DNA of 64,000 nt from Eumeta japonica. Its lineage: Eukaryota > Arthropoda > Insecta > Lepidoptera > Psychidae. This document shows, piece by piece, positions 37,841-49,895 of the stretch. A program made the translations under genes and the position numbers. Within the stretch, counting starts at the first letter, position 1. Each line of letters starts with the position of its first letter. The stretch spans positions 310,001 through 374,000 of the forward strand of contig BGZK01000184.1 of assembly GCA_005406025.1 (NCBI GenBank). The letters run 5' to 3'. A model generated the notes under the pieces. The model saw only the letters and a program-made list of their open reading frames with translations. It did no database searches and was not told the origin of the DNA.

Positions 37841-38745
37841 AAAAATACTCGAGCGCGTCAGATTTAAATAAAATAAGTTAATTGAATGCAGAAAATAAAA
37901 GCTCTATAATAATCTGACGATTTAAATGTGACCTTTTTATTCGAAAGTAAAATATTTAAAAATTATGAAAATAACATAATGTGCCGATTTTCTTGAGGCG
38001 AACTATCTAAAATTATATAAAATGTAAATGCAATAATAGAGTGTAGTGTGTACAATTACTGAGAATTATGAATTTCCCGCTCCGCGCCACTCTTCCTTTC
38101 TCACTCTTTCTCTATGTCTTGCTCTCTCGCACTGCTATACACTACTCTCTGACGCCATGATGTCATCACAGCTGATCACAACAACGATTCTGTATTTATT
38201 TATCTACAACGCTTTATTTTGTTTATTATATTTTAACAAGTATTTTATGTGTTAAATGCAGTGAGTTTAATATATGTACTACAATAATGAGTGACGATAG
38301 TGATAATAAAAAAGAGTTATGTATTTTGTGTAGAGAAACTGGAACAACTAGTAAAATTACTTAAGAAACATTAAAAAAATCTTTAGTCGTTTTGGAATAT
38401 CGTCGAATCAAACCTGCTCGAGGAAAATCACGATGTAACTGTAAAGATGTAGAGTAATCAGAACAAACATCGTTAAACGATGTCTATCATGCACAATGTT
38501 ATAAACTATTTACTGCGATAAAAATACCGCCTGATTTTGAATAACGGATTTTTTTTTTATGGATTTATGTTTTTTTCAATCTAATTATTTTTAATACATA
38601 AACAAAATTAAAAATAAAAATGAAAAGAAAAAATTTAATTGTCACATTTAAAAAAAAAACCCTTGCAAAATTATCAAAATATGAGTCGGCATGAACAGTA
38701 CATCAAACTAAATGGTCTGTAGAAAATCTGACGCGCCCGAGTATT
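37841..38745 (+). mobile_element. DNA transposon relic with terminal inverted repeats
   Basis: AATACTCGAGCGCGTCAGATTT near 37844 is inverted at 38724-38745 (AAATCTGACGCGCCCGAGTATT), one mismatch in 22. Inside, from 38287, a broken frame reads MSDDSDNKKELCILCRETG and later NDVYHAQCYKLFTAI, a CxxC...HxxC pattern suggesting a zinc-binding domain of an unrecognised transposon protein. Stops interrupt it. Confidence 0.65.
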
Positions 38746-39129
38746 GCAGTGTCACGATATTTTTTGCATTTTGAAAATCGGCTTGCATTTCAGTCACGTT
38801 CAAATTGTCAGTCTTTATAATCGGACGTTTTTTAGGGTTCACTTAACACCTCTATTCAGTTTCTGACAAGTTCGAATAAAAAATTTATTTTTCCAACTTC
38901 TATCTCTTTGTACGGCCACCTCCCACTAGCAATGCGGCAGATTAATATCTCTGTGTGGTCAGAAGTTCATAGGCCGTATACGCTATCAAATTCGAATAGA
39001 ATTTTTGAGAATTTTTTTTTGACTACTTTTGTTTACAATTTTGGAAATCCATACACGCGTCCCCCATTATTAAAATGGTAAACACCATTTAAACGTTTTT
39101 TTTTTTGGTTTTAGCATCTAATCTTCATG

Positions 39130-39320
39130 ATTGCTTAGTTTTTCAACGGGTCGGAGTAACAACAAATTTAGCATCGTGAGCTCCCCTACCAATAGAAACA
39201 CCCAGATTCAAAACAAACATTAATTTTTAATCAAATAAATAAATGTTTGTTTTGTGCGAGATCGAACCCAGACCCCAGCGCAACCGGTAGGGTCACTACC
39301 ACTGCGCTAAGCAGGCAGTC
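39130..39320 (-). mobile_element. tRNA-derived SINE-like element
   Basis: On the minus strand 'tagcgcagtggtagtgaccc' resembles an RNA polymerase III A box and 'gggttcgatctc' a B box, about 33 bases apart. Then comes 'gcacaaaacaaacattt' and a short inverted 'aaatgttttgaatctgggtg' segment. It is not a complete tRNA (no acceptor stem or recognisable anticodon arm). Confidence 0.6.
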
Positions 39321-39579
39321 AGATATTATTTAAAAATATTCATTTACTGGGAAAAAAACACTTTTATGCATTATTATACATACATATATAAGAAGTTATA
39401 CGCCTTTACCGTAAATAAAAAACAATTGTTTTGACAGTTTAAAAATTATGTATATATAAATGATCGTAATTGTGTCATTGATAAATATAATTTTAGTGAT
39501 TATTAATACTTTTAATAAATATATCCTCACATCTTGTCATACAAATTTTACAATGTTAATTTGTATATGTGTATACTTT

Positions 39580-39690
39580 TATGTGTGTGTGTGCGTGCGT
39601 GTGCGTGCGTTTGCGTGCGTTTGCGTGCGTTTGCGTGCGTTTGCGTGCGTCCATGCGTCCGTGCGTCCGTGCGTGCGTGCGTGTGTGCTT
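39580..39690. repeat. GT/GCGT-rich microsatellite
   Basis: Runs of gtgcgt, ttgcgtgcg and gtccgtgc units over 110 bases. The apparent Cys/Val/Arg and His/Thr open frames are artefacts of the repeat. Confidence 0.95.
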
Positions 39691-39985
39691 GGGTGTATAT
39701 AATGTAAATTTTATGAATATGAATAATCATAACCACAGTGCAAAATAACAGTATTTAGAAAATCTTGTTTAAAATATATATTTATTACAGTTCAATATCT
39801 GTTATGTTTCAACACGTGCGTAATTACTTAATTTCATTGAACGACTCATACGTGCTACATGGCGCGTTACATCCGTCACATGCTCAAAATACACTCTGAT
39901 CAGACCTAATACGCTAAAAAATATATATCTTCTCAAATCTTGTTGTATTGTATATAAAACAGAAGTCTAAAGGTAAAACACTCAC

Positions 39986-40165
39986 AGCAATGGTTTGGTA
40001 GGACGCAAGTGCCGTTGTCGTGACGTAGGTAACCAGGTGCACAATCACAGCCTATCTTACACGACTGAATGCAGCCTCCCGGAGGTGCGAATCGGTTTCT
40101 GCACGTTATAGGGCAGAACGTAGCGCATGTGTAATACTGTTCGTTAATCCCACATACAGGTTCAA
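39986..40165 (-). CDS. TIL-domain exon, predicted P1 Gln
   Basis: 180 bp, acceptor ttccgctag, donor GTGAGT. Begins EPVCGINEQYYTC and ends TCVLPNHC, ten cysteines, loop C-I-Q-S-C. The start ATG of any overlapping frame is irrelevant because the exon is internal. Related to the exon at 47217. Confidence 0.92.
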
Positions 40166-40980
40166 CTAGCGGAACAAAAAACTCCGGTCAAGATTATCAT
40201 ATAATAGATATGTTCACATAGAACTAAAAACATATGCTTTTAAAAACATATGTTCACTTGCTTATAAATTGGTATATAACCAGTTGTTTTTCTATATACC
40301 ATTCCATTATCATAATCTATCTGAACAAAGTTTGATTACTTTCGTTTTATTTTAATTACATACAAAACTGTACATGTACGTATTGTAGGAGTTGTGGAAA
40401 TAATCAATTTAATTTGAAAATTATTTAGGTTAAATTAATTAATATTTCAATAATAATAACACATCAAAGACTGAAATATTACTACAACTGCCAATCGGAA
40501 GAACGGTGACTTTGAAAGCACGATTTGTTGGTTCCGACTGCAATAAATTTCAAAGACATCATATAATCTTTCACATTATGAATTATTATGTATTTAATAC
40601 TAAGAATTATGTCTCAGATTATGACTCAGATAATCCAGAATTATGTCTCAAAAGCAGAGAACACATTATAAAAGGAAAAATTTACACGACTACAAATATA
40701 ATAAAGGTAAACTTGTCGAAGCACAGAACTTGTCATAGACAAGGATTTATCGAGATATGAGAAAGATGGGATTGTGTTTAAGAATTTGACTCAAAACATT
40801 AAAAAAAAAAACATTTTTAAATTGCTAGTCTGTAAAAAAGACTAAATTGTTACACATTTGTTGAAATTAATTGCAAAATAAATTTCGTTTCACCTATAAT
40901 CTAGAGTCTATTGCTAACGCATTGAATAAATACTTTTATCTTGATTGCATCTCTCAAAAGAGCATAGTAAAAAATCAGAC

Positions 40981-41172
40981 CTTGGTCGCATTGTTCGGCC
41001 CTAATACACAGCCCTATCTTGTTGCGCAGATACCCGGCGATGCAGTCGCAGCCCGGTGCACAGCCGTTTTTCTTGCAATTGTAAAGGGCGAGGCGGGCGT
41101 CGCAAGTTTGAGGCGGGCATACTCGTTTGCATTTGTTGAACACTTCGTTCACGCCGCACGTCTGATTGGTAG
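40981..41172 (-). CDS. TIL-domain exon (NQTCGV type) with a weak donor
   Basis: 192 bp, acceptor ttgttcag. Begins TNQTCGVNEVFNKC and ends CIRAEQC, ten cysteines. The best phase-correct donor is GTCTGA, at the same place as GTAATG in the exon at 51546, three codons after the last Cys; it is a poor match to the consensus. If it is not used, translation continues 16 codons to a stop. The loop CKKNGC is basic. Confidence 0.8.
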
Positions 41173-41824
41173 CTGAACAACAATATCGATTTTGATATTA
41201 GATTATTGGTAAAAAAATGGCAGATATGCTAATTAGCAAAAGTTGGAATTCGACGCCCAAGGTCGTAGATCACAGACGAGATTTGATTTACAGACTAGAC
41301 AAGATACAAAGAGATAAGATAAGAGTAAGATACAATTTTTTTTGAAAAAAGCTGAGAAATTCCATTTTATTTTTGTAATACAAGTTAATGTAAGTACTAG
41401 CTAATGACTTGGTTTATATTAAATCATCTAGTAATTAAGTGTCACGAAGTACCATACTTGTCAACAAGTCTAAAAGTTATGTTTTTATTGTTTTCGTACG
41501 TTCTGCTTATATATTATGTTATTTTGTTATCGATCGATACAAATAAAAAAGATCCCATACAACTGAATCATCTTTTAATACCGAAATTAAAGCTAAAATT
41601 TAACCAAAGTCAACATCGTGAATCCGGTTTTTACTAACATAATATAATAAATTTTTTAATTATGGATCGTAAGGTTATTACTACACTTTGTAATTTGTAC
41701 CTTAAAGTCAAAATGCAGTTATTCTTCTTTTTGATTTCAAATAATGTATTTCATTTTAAGTCCGTAATACTTTGCCGAAGAGTTATAACTCACTTATAAA
41801 TTAAAATCACTTAGATTGACTTAC

Positions 41825-42022
41825 GACAGTCTTTAATGGGAATACAGACTCCATTTGAATTTCTCAAATAGCCCCAATCACAAACGCAATCCGGTTGGCA
41901 AGGTAAAGCGATGTCTGATGAATGTGGACATTTGTAGTGAGGGTTCAGCGATGCGCACGAGTCTCGTGTACACAAAGAAGGACAAGATTCCCAATGCTCG
42001 TTACGAGGGCAGACTTTGTTCG
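41825..42022 (-). CDS. TIL-domain exon (NEHW type)
   Basis: 198 bp, acceptor atttcag, donor GTAAGT. Begins NKVCPRNEHWESC and ends VCIPIKDC, ten cysteines, with the long Cys5-Cys6 segment (CPHSSDIALPC) of this lineage. It is followed by a NQTCGV-type exon at 40981, as are its relatives at 52.0 and 24.3 kb. Confidence 0.92.
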
Positions 42023-42806
42023 CTGAAATAGAACATATTTTAATTATTCAGAGCCCACGGGTCGTTTCATACGTATTAAAATATACGTCGTGCGAGTATA
42101 TGTTTACAGCATCGTCAAATACGAAATCTTTATAATATATCTGTAATGTAAGTTACGCTCGCGTAGAAGCCTGTTTGATGGGGGAAGATTTCTAAAATTA
42201 CAAACAAAAGAAACCATTCAAAAAACCAAAACGTCTTTATGGCTAATAACGTTAACATTGATAACAAACAGTGTTAATACACATTATTGAAATATGTGTA
42301 AAATACGAAGTAGTTACTATTAAATACGCAAGAAAAAACATCTACTCAATAGTAATAAAAATAATAATTTAGAACAGTTTCTTTGGTCGATCTACTACTT
42401 TCATATAGCTGCATTTTTAGAATATATTTTCTATGTACAATGCATTATTTGTTATCCGATTTTCGTTTTTTCTTTAATAGAAAAAAGAAGTCATCGTATT
42501 GGTTTCACGTGAGTTTCATTAAAATTACAGGATCAGATTTTTTTTGAGGCTTTAATTTAAAAGATTGTAATGCAATATAGTTTAGTGTTCATTATTTTAT
42601 GTAAATATTAAGAAAGTAAACGATTCTTCCTCAAAATCGATTCAACGTTACAACATAACGACGTACATAGACTAAACTAGAATACGTAAGTTTAGCGGTT
42701 TCATAAAAACGACATATTTTGGTCAGGCGCAAACTCTACAATATCAAAACTCCTCGTTTAATATCATCGGTGGTGCGTCGTCAGAGAGCTGTACTAGGAC
42801 ACTCAC

Positions 42807-42992
42807 GGCACTGCCGTCGCCTCACGCACTGGCCGTCGTGGTGCCTCACGTAGCCCTTCTTGCAGACGCAGCCCGGCCGACAGACCGCCGGGCATATCAA
42901 GTTAGGCTGTTTGTAATTGTCGCAGGTCCTCTGGCAGTGACCGCTGCACTCGCTGTATTCCTCGTGCGGTAGCGTACACACCGGCCTGGGCG
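42807..42992 (-). CDS. TIL-domain exon (PHEEY type), predicted P1 Ala
   Basis: 186 bp, acceptor tttccag, donor GTGAGT. Begins APRPVCTLPHEEYSEC and ends QCVRRRQC, ten cysteines. The loop C-P-A-V-C puts Ala at P1. Notably GC-rich compared with its introns. Confidence 0.92.
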
Positions 42993-42999
42993 CTGGAAA

Positions 43000-44180
43000 C
43001 GATAGTGAATCGATATTGTATAGCACTTTTAAAGATATACAGCTATCTGTTTCAAAATCTTATTTGAAATAATTAAGTGCTAACTGTTAATGTTAAAAGC
43101 CAAAGACGTCGAAATACGTTGTTTTTGACTTCACACTGACAGTTCACTGGTAATCTTAAAGATAATGTTGGAGGTGCGCAGGGCCATCTCCAAATGCTAA
43201 GTTAACTTTCAAGTCTGCTACTTTGACATTTGTGACGTTAACAATATATTTTAGTTAAAATTTGATTATTTTTTTAATAATTTATAGCAATAGACACTCA
43301 TCAAGATTTTTCTTCGTAATCCATTACGAAAACTTACTACATATATAAAATTAAAATTACATAAATATATTAAGCGGTTATCGTAAATGACAGTAATTTC
43401 AACAAGTAATTTTTGAAGCAATAGAATTTAGTAGTTTTGCTAAATTTTAGAGTAAATTTTATGTTGAAAAGTTAAAATTTATAGTTAGATACCAGTAATT
43501 TTTAACGTTCTGCTGTTAATGGCATAAGCAAGAAAGGCAATTTCTAAGGAAGGTGCTTCTAACGCCTGTCTTGAATGTTAATAAAACGTATGTTCTAAAA
43601 TGTAAGGTTTTGATCACCCCACTACTAAAGCATATTCTTTTACATTTTTTTTATTTAAAATTACCACCTACATTATAAAATAGTTAGTATCAACTATTTT
43701 CTGAATATTTCTTTATAGTTTATTTATATTTTATAGGCTAAAGCAGGTGAGAACGAAAAAATAATGTAATAGATATTACAACACTAACGTCTTTAAAAAT
43801 ATATATATACATAGAATCGAGTGTAATGTCAAAAACATATTGTGAAACAGTATAAAATAGTTAAAAGCAAATCAAAAATATTAGCGTTTTTTGTTGAAAT
43901 TCATAAAGTAGATATTGCAGTTATAATTGTAGGCATTGATAAGAAATTCGAATGCCTGTATTTGTGCATGAACTGTCCCTTAAATATCATAGTATCAAAT
44001 AGTTTTGGGAGAAACGGGAATCGAACCGAAGAAAAGAAATAAAGTATGTACCAGCTTTTGCTTCCATTGTCACTCTGACATCCAATGTCGAGCCCATAGA
44101 AATGAACATGACCGAATACCCTTTAAAAAGTACTTTTGCTTATAGTCCATAACCACTTAGGCATATTACGATATACGTAC
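43000..44180. other. Intron, no gene
   Basis: AT-rich; the frame at 43842-44042 is not supported by composition or homology. The stretch between exons 44889 and 42807 also holds two possible TIL relics further right. Confidence 0.5.
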
Positions 44181-44182
44181 TT

Positions 44183-44262
44183 ATAAACTCTTGTAGTCTG
44201 GCATACAATCCTTTGCCACATCTTCGTAGCGATCTACGCAGATGCATTGCAAAATAGACATT
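44183..44262 (-). pseudogene. Possible second TIL-exon relic
   Basis: One minus frame reads QCICVDRYEDVAKDC followed by MPDYKS and a stop. The CxC, the aromatic four residues on, and a later Cys resemble the end of a TIL domain. No N-terminal half or clear splice sites were seen. Weak evidence. Confidence 0.3.
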
Positions 44263-44751
44263 TGCCTTTTTTTCATTTTATATATGAAAATACAATATGC
44301 TGGTATTCATATTTAAATCATCCTATAATATATATAAGACCTAAAAACTATATGAAAAAGATTTCATCGCATTTATTTAACAAAAATTAAATGCAGCGAT
44401 AATTCGCATTAATTCGATATCGCACCATACATTTTTGTATTAATATACGATAAAGAATCCGGCGCGGGGAGAAAACGTTAGCGCACAAGGGCCACCGATT
44501 GACAGGAGTTTCAGCAAACAATGTCGCCAACGCGTAAAGTCGGCGCAGAAAGCTACTTGCAGCCGGCCCATGCATAAGATATTATGGAACGAATTCGAAT
44601 AAAAGTAAATGATCACATAATTTTGAACTATTAAAACTAAAGTTAAAGACAAGCGATAATTTCTTTCATATTTTTCACTTTTAAAATAAGCTCATATATC
44701 TATTACGAAAACGGATAAAATATGAGCGCGAACCTATTCTAGGTGTGACAA

Positions 44752-44827
44752 TGCTCTCGTGGTCCGACAAATCTGTTGACAATTCTAACGTAGCCTTTCT
44801 CGCAGGCGCCGCCTCAATGGCATTTCC
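44752..44827 (-). pseudogene. Relic of the C-terminal half of a TIL exon
   Basis: Minus-strand reading gives ACEKGYVRIVNRFVG and then GPREHC, clearly related to CEKGYVRRGDGLCVR and RPQEC of the exon 60 bases upstream. The first half is missing, a stop precedes it, the Cys9 position is lost and the donor is degenerate. It is a decayed duplicate and not expected to be spliced in. Confidence 0.6.
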
Positions 44828-44888
44828 AGAATACTCAATGTACAGTTTTTGTTATGATACGTACTGTATATATATAATATGTACTCAC

Positions 44889-45077
44889 GGCACTCCTGCG
44901 GTCTGACGCACAGTCCGTCGCCGCGCCTGACGTAGCCCTTCTCGCAGATGCAGCCCGAGCGGCATTCCAGGGTGCACACTTTACCGTCCTTGTCGTAATC
45001 CTCGCAGGTGTCCTCGCAGTGGGCGCTGCAGGGCGTGTACACTTCGTGGGGTTTCAATGAGCATTGCGGCGAAGAAG
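44889..45077 (-). CDS. TIL-domain exon (PHEVY type), predicted P1 Leu
   Basis: 189 bp, acceptor taaacag, donor GTGAGT. Begins SSPQCSLKPHEVYTPC and ends CVRPQEC, ten cysteines, loop C-T-L-E-C. A decayed half-copy of the same domain lies just downstream at about 44760-44827. Confidence 0.92.
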
Positions 45078-45253
45078 CTGTTTAAAACATTTACTTATAT
45101 TATTTCTGTTGTCGCAATTGCTAACATCTTGCAATACATACAGACATGTACCATACAATAAATAGCGTAAATTCATTTAATATTTTTTCCTTTAATAATA
45201 CTCCTACTTAAATATTTAGGTATAAAACACGTAGTTATAGATCGAATACTAAC

Positions 45254-45433
45254 GACATTGTTCAGGCTTCACACATTCCCATTTATCGTTTCTAACGTAA
45301 CCCTTTGCACAGAAGCAATCTTCGACGCAGTTTTTGGTGCAAGGGCGGGAGGTATCGTGGTAATTAAGACACGTGTCTGGACAAGCGGTGCCGCATTTGT
45401 TGTAAACTTGGTTTTTCTTGCATTTTGGTGGCG
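45254..45433 (-). CDS. TIL-domain exon, predicted P1 Lys
   Basis: 180 bp, acceptor tttcag, donor GTTAGT. Begins PPKCKKNQVYNKCG and ends ECVKPEQC, ten cysteines. The minimal loop is C-T-K-N-C, so predicted P1 is Lys: a candidate trypsin-type inhibitor domain. By simple loop counting it is the clearest basic P1 among the minimal-loop domains here. Confidence 0.92.
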
Positions 45434-46161
45434 CTGAAAACGATTATTTGTTTAGTACATCGTTTCTAAGTCGCGTCGCCGCGTCGCTAGGTAATGTATT
45501 AAGAGACTTCTTATAAAAACTTAATGCTAATTTCAAAATTATTTTATATTGTGATAAAAGTAAAATATTGTCAAAAAAATTAAAAATATTTATGGTTCTA
45601 TAGACTAACATTCCATTATATATATGCTTTTATTAGCTATATTTACTATATGTGACCAAAAAATAATCTAAATAAATCTAGGAAGACAATTTTAACCAAC
45701 TTTGCAATGCGTATTCATCTAAAACTTGTAATAAATAATTTACTGTTGAACTGATCTGATAATGGAACAATGAATAGTGAAAATCTGCAATGGCTACTAC
45801 TACAGCCCTTGACTATAGGCTCGTTTGGTTTGCTTTAACTAATTCAATACTTCATAATTATTGATAAGGATTTCGTAATGGTGCAGGAATGCCTTCACAT
45901 TTTGGGCTGTTGTGGTTTATTTTAATGAGTTGAATACTATTGTGTAATTAGCGATTAAATCACCGAAATAAATACCCATAAAAATGCACGTTTTTAAAGT
46001 TGAAAACATTTATTTGGGATTCATGATTAGAATAAATTTTAAAATCTTACTTTAAGAACAAAAAAAACAGTTTAAAGTACAAAATAATGTAATTTAACTA
46101 AAATACGTATTTTTTTGACAATTTTAATTATTACTAAAATTTTATTTTATAATAAATAAAT

Positions 46162-46191
46162 TCTATCACTAAATTTGTATTTAGTGATAGA
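46162..46191. repeat. Hairpin with 13-base arms
   Basis: TCTATCACTAAAT, four-base loop TTGT, then the exact complement. It abuts the SINE/LINE tail that starts at about 46200. Confidence 0.85.
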
Positions 46192-46199
46192 AAAGTTCA

Positions 46200-46495
46200 T
46201 TGCGTGTAAAGACTCCACCGCATGTAGTGGTAGAGCCCTGCTGTGTACAACTTGCACGGAATAGAGACTCTCTCACAGAATACAAACGTTAAGTAATAGC
46301 TACCGCTGTTCATTTCGTCCAGTGAATGCGAATTCCGGTGGCTCATTAGATATCCTATTCCTATCCATGAAGTCGTCAATGCATTGATGACTCTTCTGAG
46401 CATGCGAGTGTCTATGGACGGTGATGCCCACCTACTCTCTCTGGTGGCTCGTATGCTTGTTTTCCCCTTTAAAATGCTATGAAAAAAACGTGATA
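46200..46495 (+). mobile_element. Lepidopteran SINE/LINE tail (plus orientation)
   Basis: Contains 'tagtggtagagccctgctgt' and, near the end, 'gtctatggacggtgatgccc' with 'ggtggctcgtatgcttgttt', the characteristic order for this family. In the intron between exons 47217 and 45254. Confidence 0.65.
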
Positions 46496-47216
46496 CAAAA
46501 ATATACATTTTTGTTCGTGTACATATTGTTAATAAATTCGTCTATTCTTGATATTCAATGACTGGGTCAAACCTACTTGACCAATTCACTCTTGGTTACA
46601 ATTTAATTGAAAGGCGTATAGTCTTAATTATTTAATTCCGACAAAGGACCCTTGCTTTTTGACACATCAAGAACACACAAACTTAATAGCGCATATTTAT
46701 AAAAAAAAAATCTGTTTTGCGTTTAATGAACAAAGAGGATAAGAAAGTAAAATAAATTATTTGTTTCTATATATACTGTTTTACTAAAAATATAGGTTTT
46801 GTTTTACTTTTTTTTTTGTTTATGTACTGGTACAGAATGTTGGCAGGTATTTAGAAAACTGGTATAGCTTATTATGAACTTGTAATACGCTCTAATCGCG
46901 ATATATCGTTCTTGATGTTTATGGCAGAAGTGTCAAATATTTTAATAACTCACCCTGAAAACTCTTTGATAAATATGTAAGTCACTGTGAATTTAGTAAA
47001 CGTATCGATATTGATTACTAACTAAACTAAGTGGCTCAGGGGTTAGAAGCAAAGAAGGATACACCAATTTGTAGTACTACAAACTTCACATGGTAAAAAT
47101 GGTCTAATTTTGGTTTATTGGTCTTTCTTATTGTGCTATATAGGTGCTAGTTCGTTCGCTAGGTGAGATATTTTTACTAGGACAAAATTCAAAATAATAA
47201 CAACGTCTATACTCAC

Positions 47217-47396
47217 TGCATTCATCGACCGGTACACAATCACCATTGTCGTTCCTTAGAGTGCCCTCTACGCAGTCACAGCCTTCTACGCAAACTTGGG
47301 CACAGGAAAATTCGTCCAAGATGAACCGATTGGCGCAAGTTACAGAACAGCTGGACATGCACGTCGTATATTTTTCATTGTGGCCACAAGGTTTGG
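47217..47396 (-). CDS. TIL-domain exon, predicted P1 Gln
   Basis: 180 bp, acceptor ttgcag, donor GTGAGT. Begins KPCGHNEKYTTC and ends DCVPVDEC; ten cysteines. The loop is C-A-Q-V-C. The CANRF motif after Cys4 is shared with the exon at 39986 (CRNRF), which marks a paralogous pair. Confidence 0.92.
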
Positions 47397-47759
47397 CTGC
47401 AAATGGCCGATAATGAGTTTTACTAGATCAAATACTCTGTATTGGCACCTACACGCATTTTTGTCTCAAACTGTAAACCAAAGTGAATGTAGTAAAAAAA
47501 AGACTGAAATAAGGTAACGAACGCTTCGACATTTTTTTATAATTTTTGTATTAAAGAAAAAAAAATCGTTTCGACGAATTTGATACATTTCGAGATGTGT
47601 ACATATACTAACCATTTTAGAAATAGGTACATTTCCACAGAAAATTCTTTTACAAATTCGGTGTAACTCTCTACGGGCTTATACTTGAACTTTCCATCTC
47701 ATTATAAATATAATCAATGAAATGAATTAATAATAAGGCAATAGTCATTAAAAACTTAC

Positions 47760-47945
47760 GGCATTTATCAGGTTTTACACACGCTCCATCTGATCTTCTG
47801 ACGTACCCTTTCTTACAGAAGCAACCTTGGACGCATTGCAACGTGCAAATTCTATTTTGGTTTTTGTAATTGTCACACGTGTCCGGACAACTGGACCCGC
47901 AGCTATTATAAACTTCGTTGGGTTGTAAACATACTGGCTCCGAAG
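47760..47945 (-). CDS. TIL-domain exon (NEVY type), predicted P1 Leu
   Basis: 186 bp, acceptor cgtttttag, donor GTAAGT. Begins SEPVCLQPNEVYNSCG and ends CVKPDKC, ten cysteines in canonical spacing. The minimal loop C-T-L-Q-C gives predicted P1 Leu and P1' Gln, like known chymotrypsin/elastase-type TIL inhibitors. Confidence 0.92.
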
Positions 47946-49237
47946 CTAAAAACGTAAGTGAAATTGCAGTACATAAAAAGTTTCAAGAATATGAAAATAT
48001 CGTGTCAAAAAATAACAAAACAATCTATTTAATAGAAAGACCAAATATATGCAACAATATTTAAGTGTATAATAAATTGCCAGTTCATTAAGGATTAGAA
48101 TATATAGAGAAAACACTTCTAAATATAACGACGATTCTTTTGAGACGCCCTTTGTAATACCTAGACTTCAATATACAGTAGGTACAAATATTCGAAAATT
48201 TAAGATAAACAAATATTTTTTCTCTTTAATTTTACTTGCATAATTTAGTTCGATGTTTCCAAATTTACAGATTATTCTAAATTTTATAAAAGCGCTTAAA
48301 ATACATAATTATCATTCATCGATAACCCTAGATCTTAATATTACGTGTTTCATTAAGTATTTTATTTCTCAAATATTCACAACGTACTTGTTTGTGCGTT
48401 TGATCGAAAGATTTATCAGTGATATGGTCACAAATACAATTTTACCTAGATTCTTACTAACTGTGAAGTAATGAGAATTTACCCTCAAACCTATATAAAC
48501 TTTTAGTTTATATTATACCCTCTTATAGTACACATTCTCAAAAATATTAGCATTATATCTTTTAGTAACTAAATCTCAACACTAAATTTACTGTAAATAT
48601 TTATCTACAAGTGCTATAAAATTTCTATATATTTAGAAGAGACAACTCTTACCGCATGTTTTTTTTTTGTTACATCTATTTAATTATATTATGTTTATAA
48701 GTGTACATGAATTCAAAAGCGATAGCCTTTAGTTTTTTCATTTTTTACTTTCTTACAAAAATTCCGAAACAAAAGATTAAATACCAAATAGTATAAATGT
48801 ACCAGTAAAAATATTTAAGTCCGTTCTTACTGCCCGCTCAAATTACAATGGGAATTTACTATCCAAATTTTGCATTTCCGACTTCAGAATCTTAATGAAA
48901 CCCTGCATTAACAAATTAGTCAAACGCTATGTATAAGTTATACAGCGTTTGACTAATTTGTTAATGGTTGGTTATATAGGATAACCATAATTATACACGG
49001 TTATGATTATATGGTGATTGATTAATTAAATCTGACCTGACCTAACCATGTACAATTATCAGTGTAACCATTAACCGCATTCCCTGTATAGTAGTTTATT
49101 TCTTATAAATAAACGTTTATAAGATTCATCACCTACATAGAATTTATTACTGTCAAAAGTACTAAACATGACCTCCAAGTGACAATTGAGACTTATAAAT
49201 TTTCATTTTAGTAAAGTAATTGTATTGGGAATATCAC
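47946..49237. other. Intron, only a palindrome noted
   Basis: AT-rich sequence between exons 49238 and 47760; contains the 48906 palindrome and no exon-like GC patch. Confidence 0.5.
48906..48966. repeat. 61-base palindrome
   Basis: 23-base perfect arms beginning CATTAACAAATTAGTCAAAC around a centre that is itself mostly palindromic (gtataagttatac). Confidence 0.9.
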
Positions 49238-49432
49238 GGCAGTCTTTAGACGATACGCAAACGCCTTTATCGTTTCTGAAATATCCTTTTTCGCAATAGC
49301 AGCCGGGCACGCAGGCGTGTTTGCCGGCAGCACAGGTGCGGTTACTTTTCTCGCGATAATCTTCACAAGTTCTGTCGCATCCCGGACCGCATCTTTTATA
49401 TACTTCGTGTGGGTCGACACATCTTGGAGGTG
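49238..49432 (-). CDS. TIL-domain exon (PHEVY type)
   Basis: 195 bp, acceptor cctttcag, donor GTGATA, phase 1/1. Begins PPRCVDPHEVYKRCG and ends KGVCVSSKDC; ten cysteines. The Cys5-Cys6 loop is CAAGKHAC, longer than the minimal TIL loop. The overlapping open frame in another phase is a shadow. Confidence 0.9.
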
Positions 49433-49895
49433 CTGAAAGGAATTTTGAACTTAAAGTGATGCTTTAAAGTACTTCTGGACTTTCTAAATATTAATGAAAC
49501 TATTTTGAAGCTAATTCAGTCCCTATAAATAAAATGACAGATAAATTTCGAAAAAATAATGTAAGTGATTTTTGAGCATTCATATTCCATGAAATCAAAA
49601 GACGATAATTGGAACTCATTGCTGTGCTATCAGAATTCTTTTTACTTTGGATTTTTTTTTTCCTTTTACCCGATCTATGTCAAAGCAAAAGCTGGATAAT
49701 GATTTATACACCACAGCTCGTTTAAATTTCCTTTTAGTCGGTAGCCAGGTCTTACATTTTTAATTTTTGGTTTTATTAATGATTTATTTTTTATACCTTA
49801 CATATTACTAACCGATTGCATGTAAAAATATTTATTTAATTTTGTTGATCATCAAGTTGTGTCTCTCGGTATAATGAAATACGTAGATGACTCAC

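Noticed and set aside
39247..39320. Possible tRNA gene on the minus strand
   Set aside because: A and B box-like motifs are present, but no acceptor stem or anticodon arm; better explained as a SINE.
39460..39736. Cys/Val/Arg-rich and His/Thr-rich open frames on both strands
   Set aside because: They are translations of a GT/GCGT microsatellite.
44387..44652. Minus frames at a GC-balanced patch
   Set aside because: No domain recognised and no TIL pattern; likely a fragment of a repeat.
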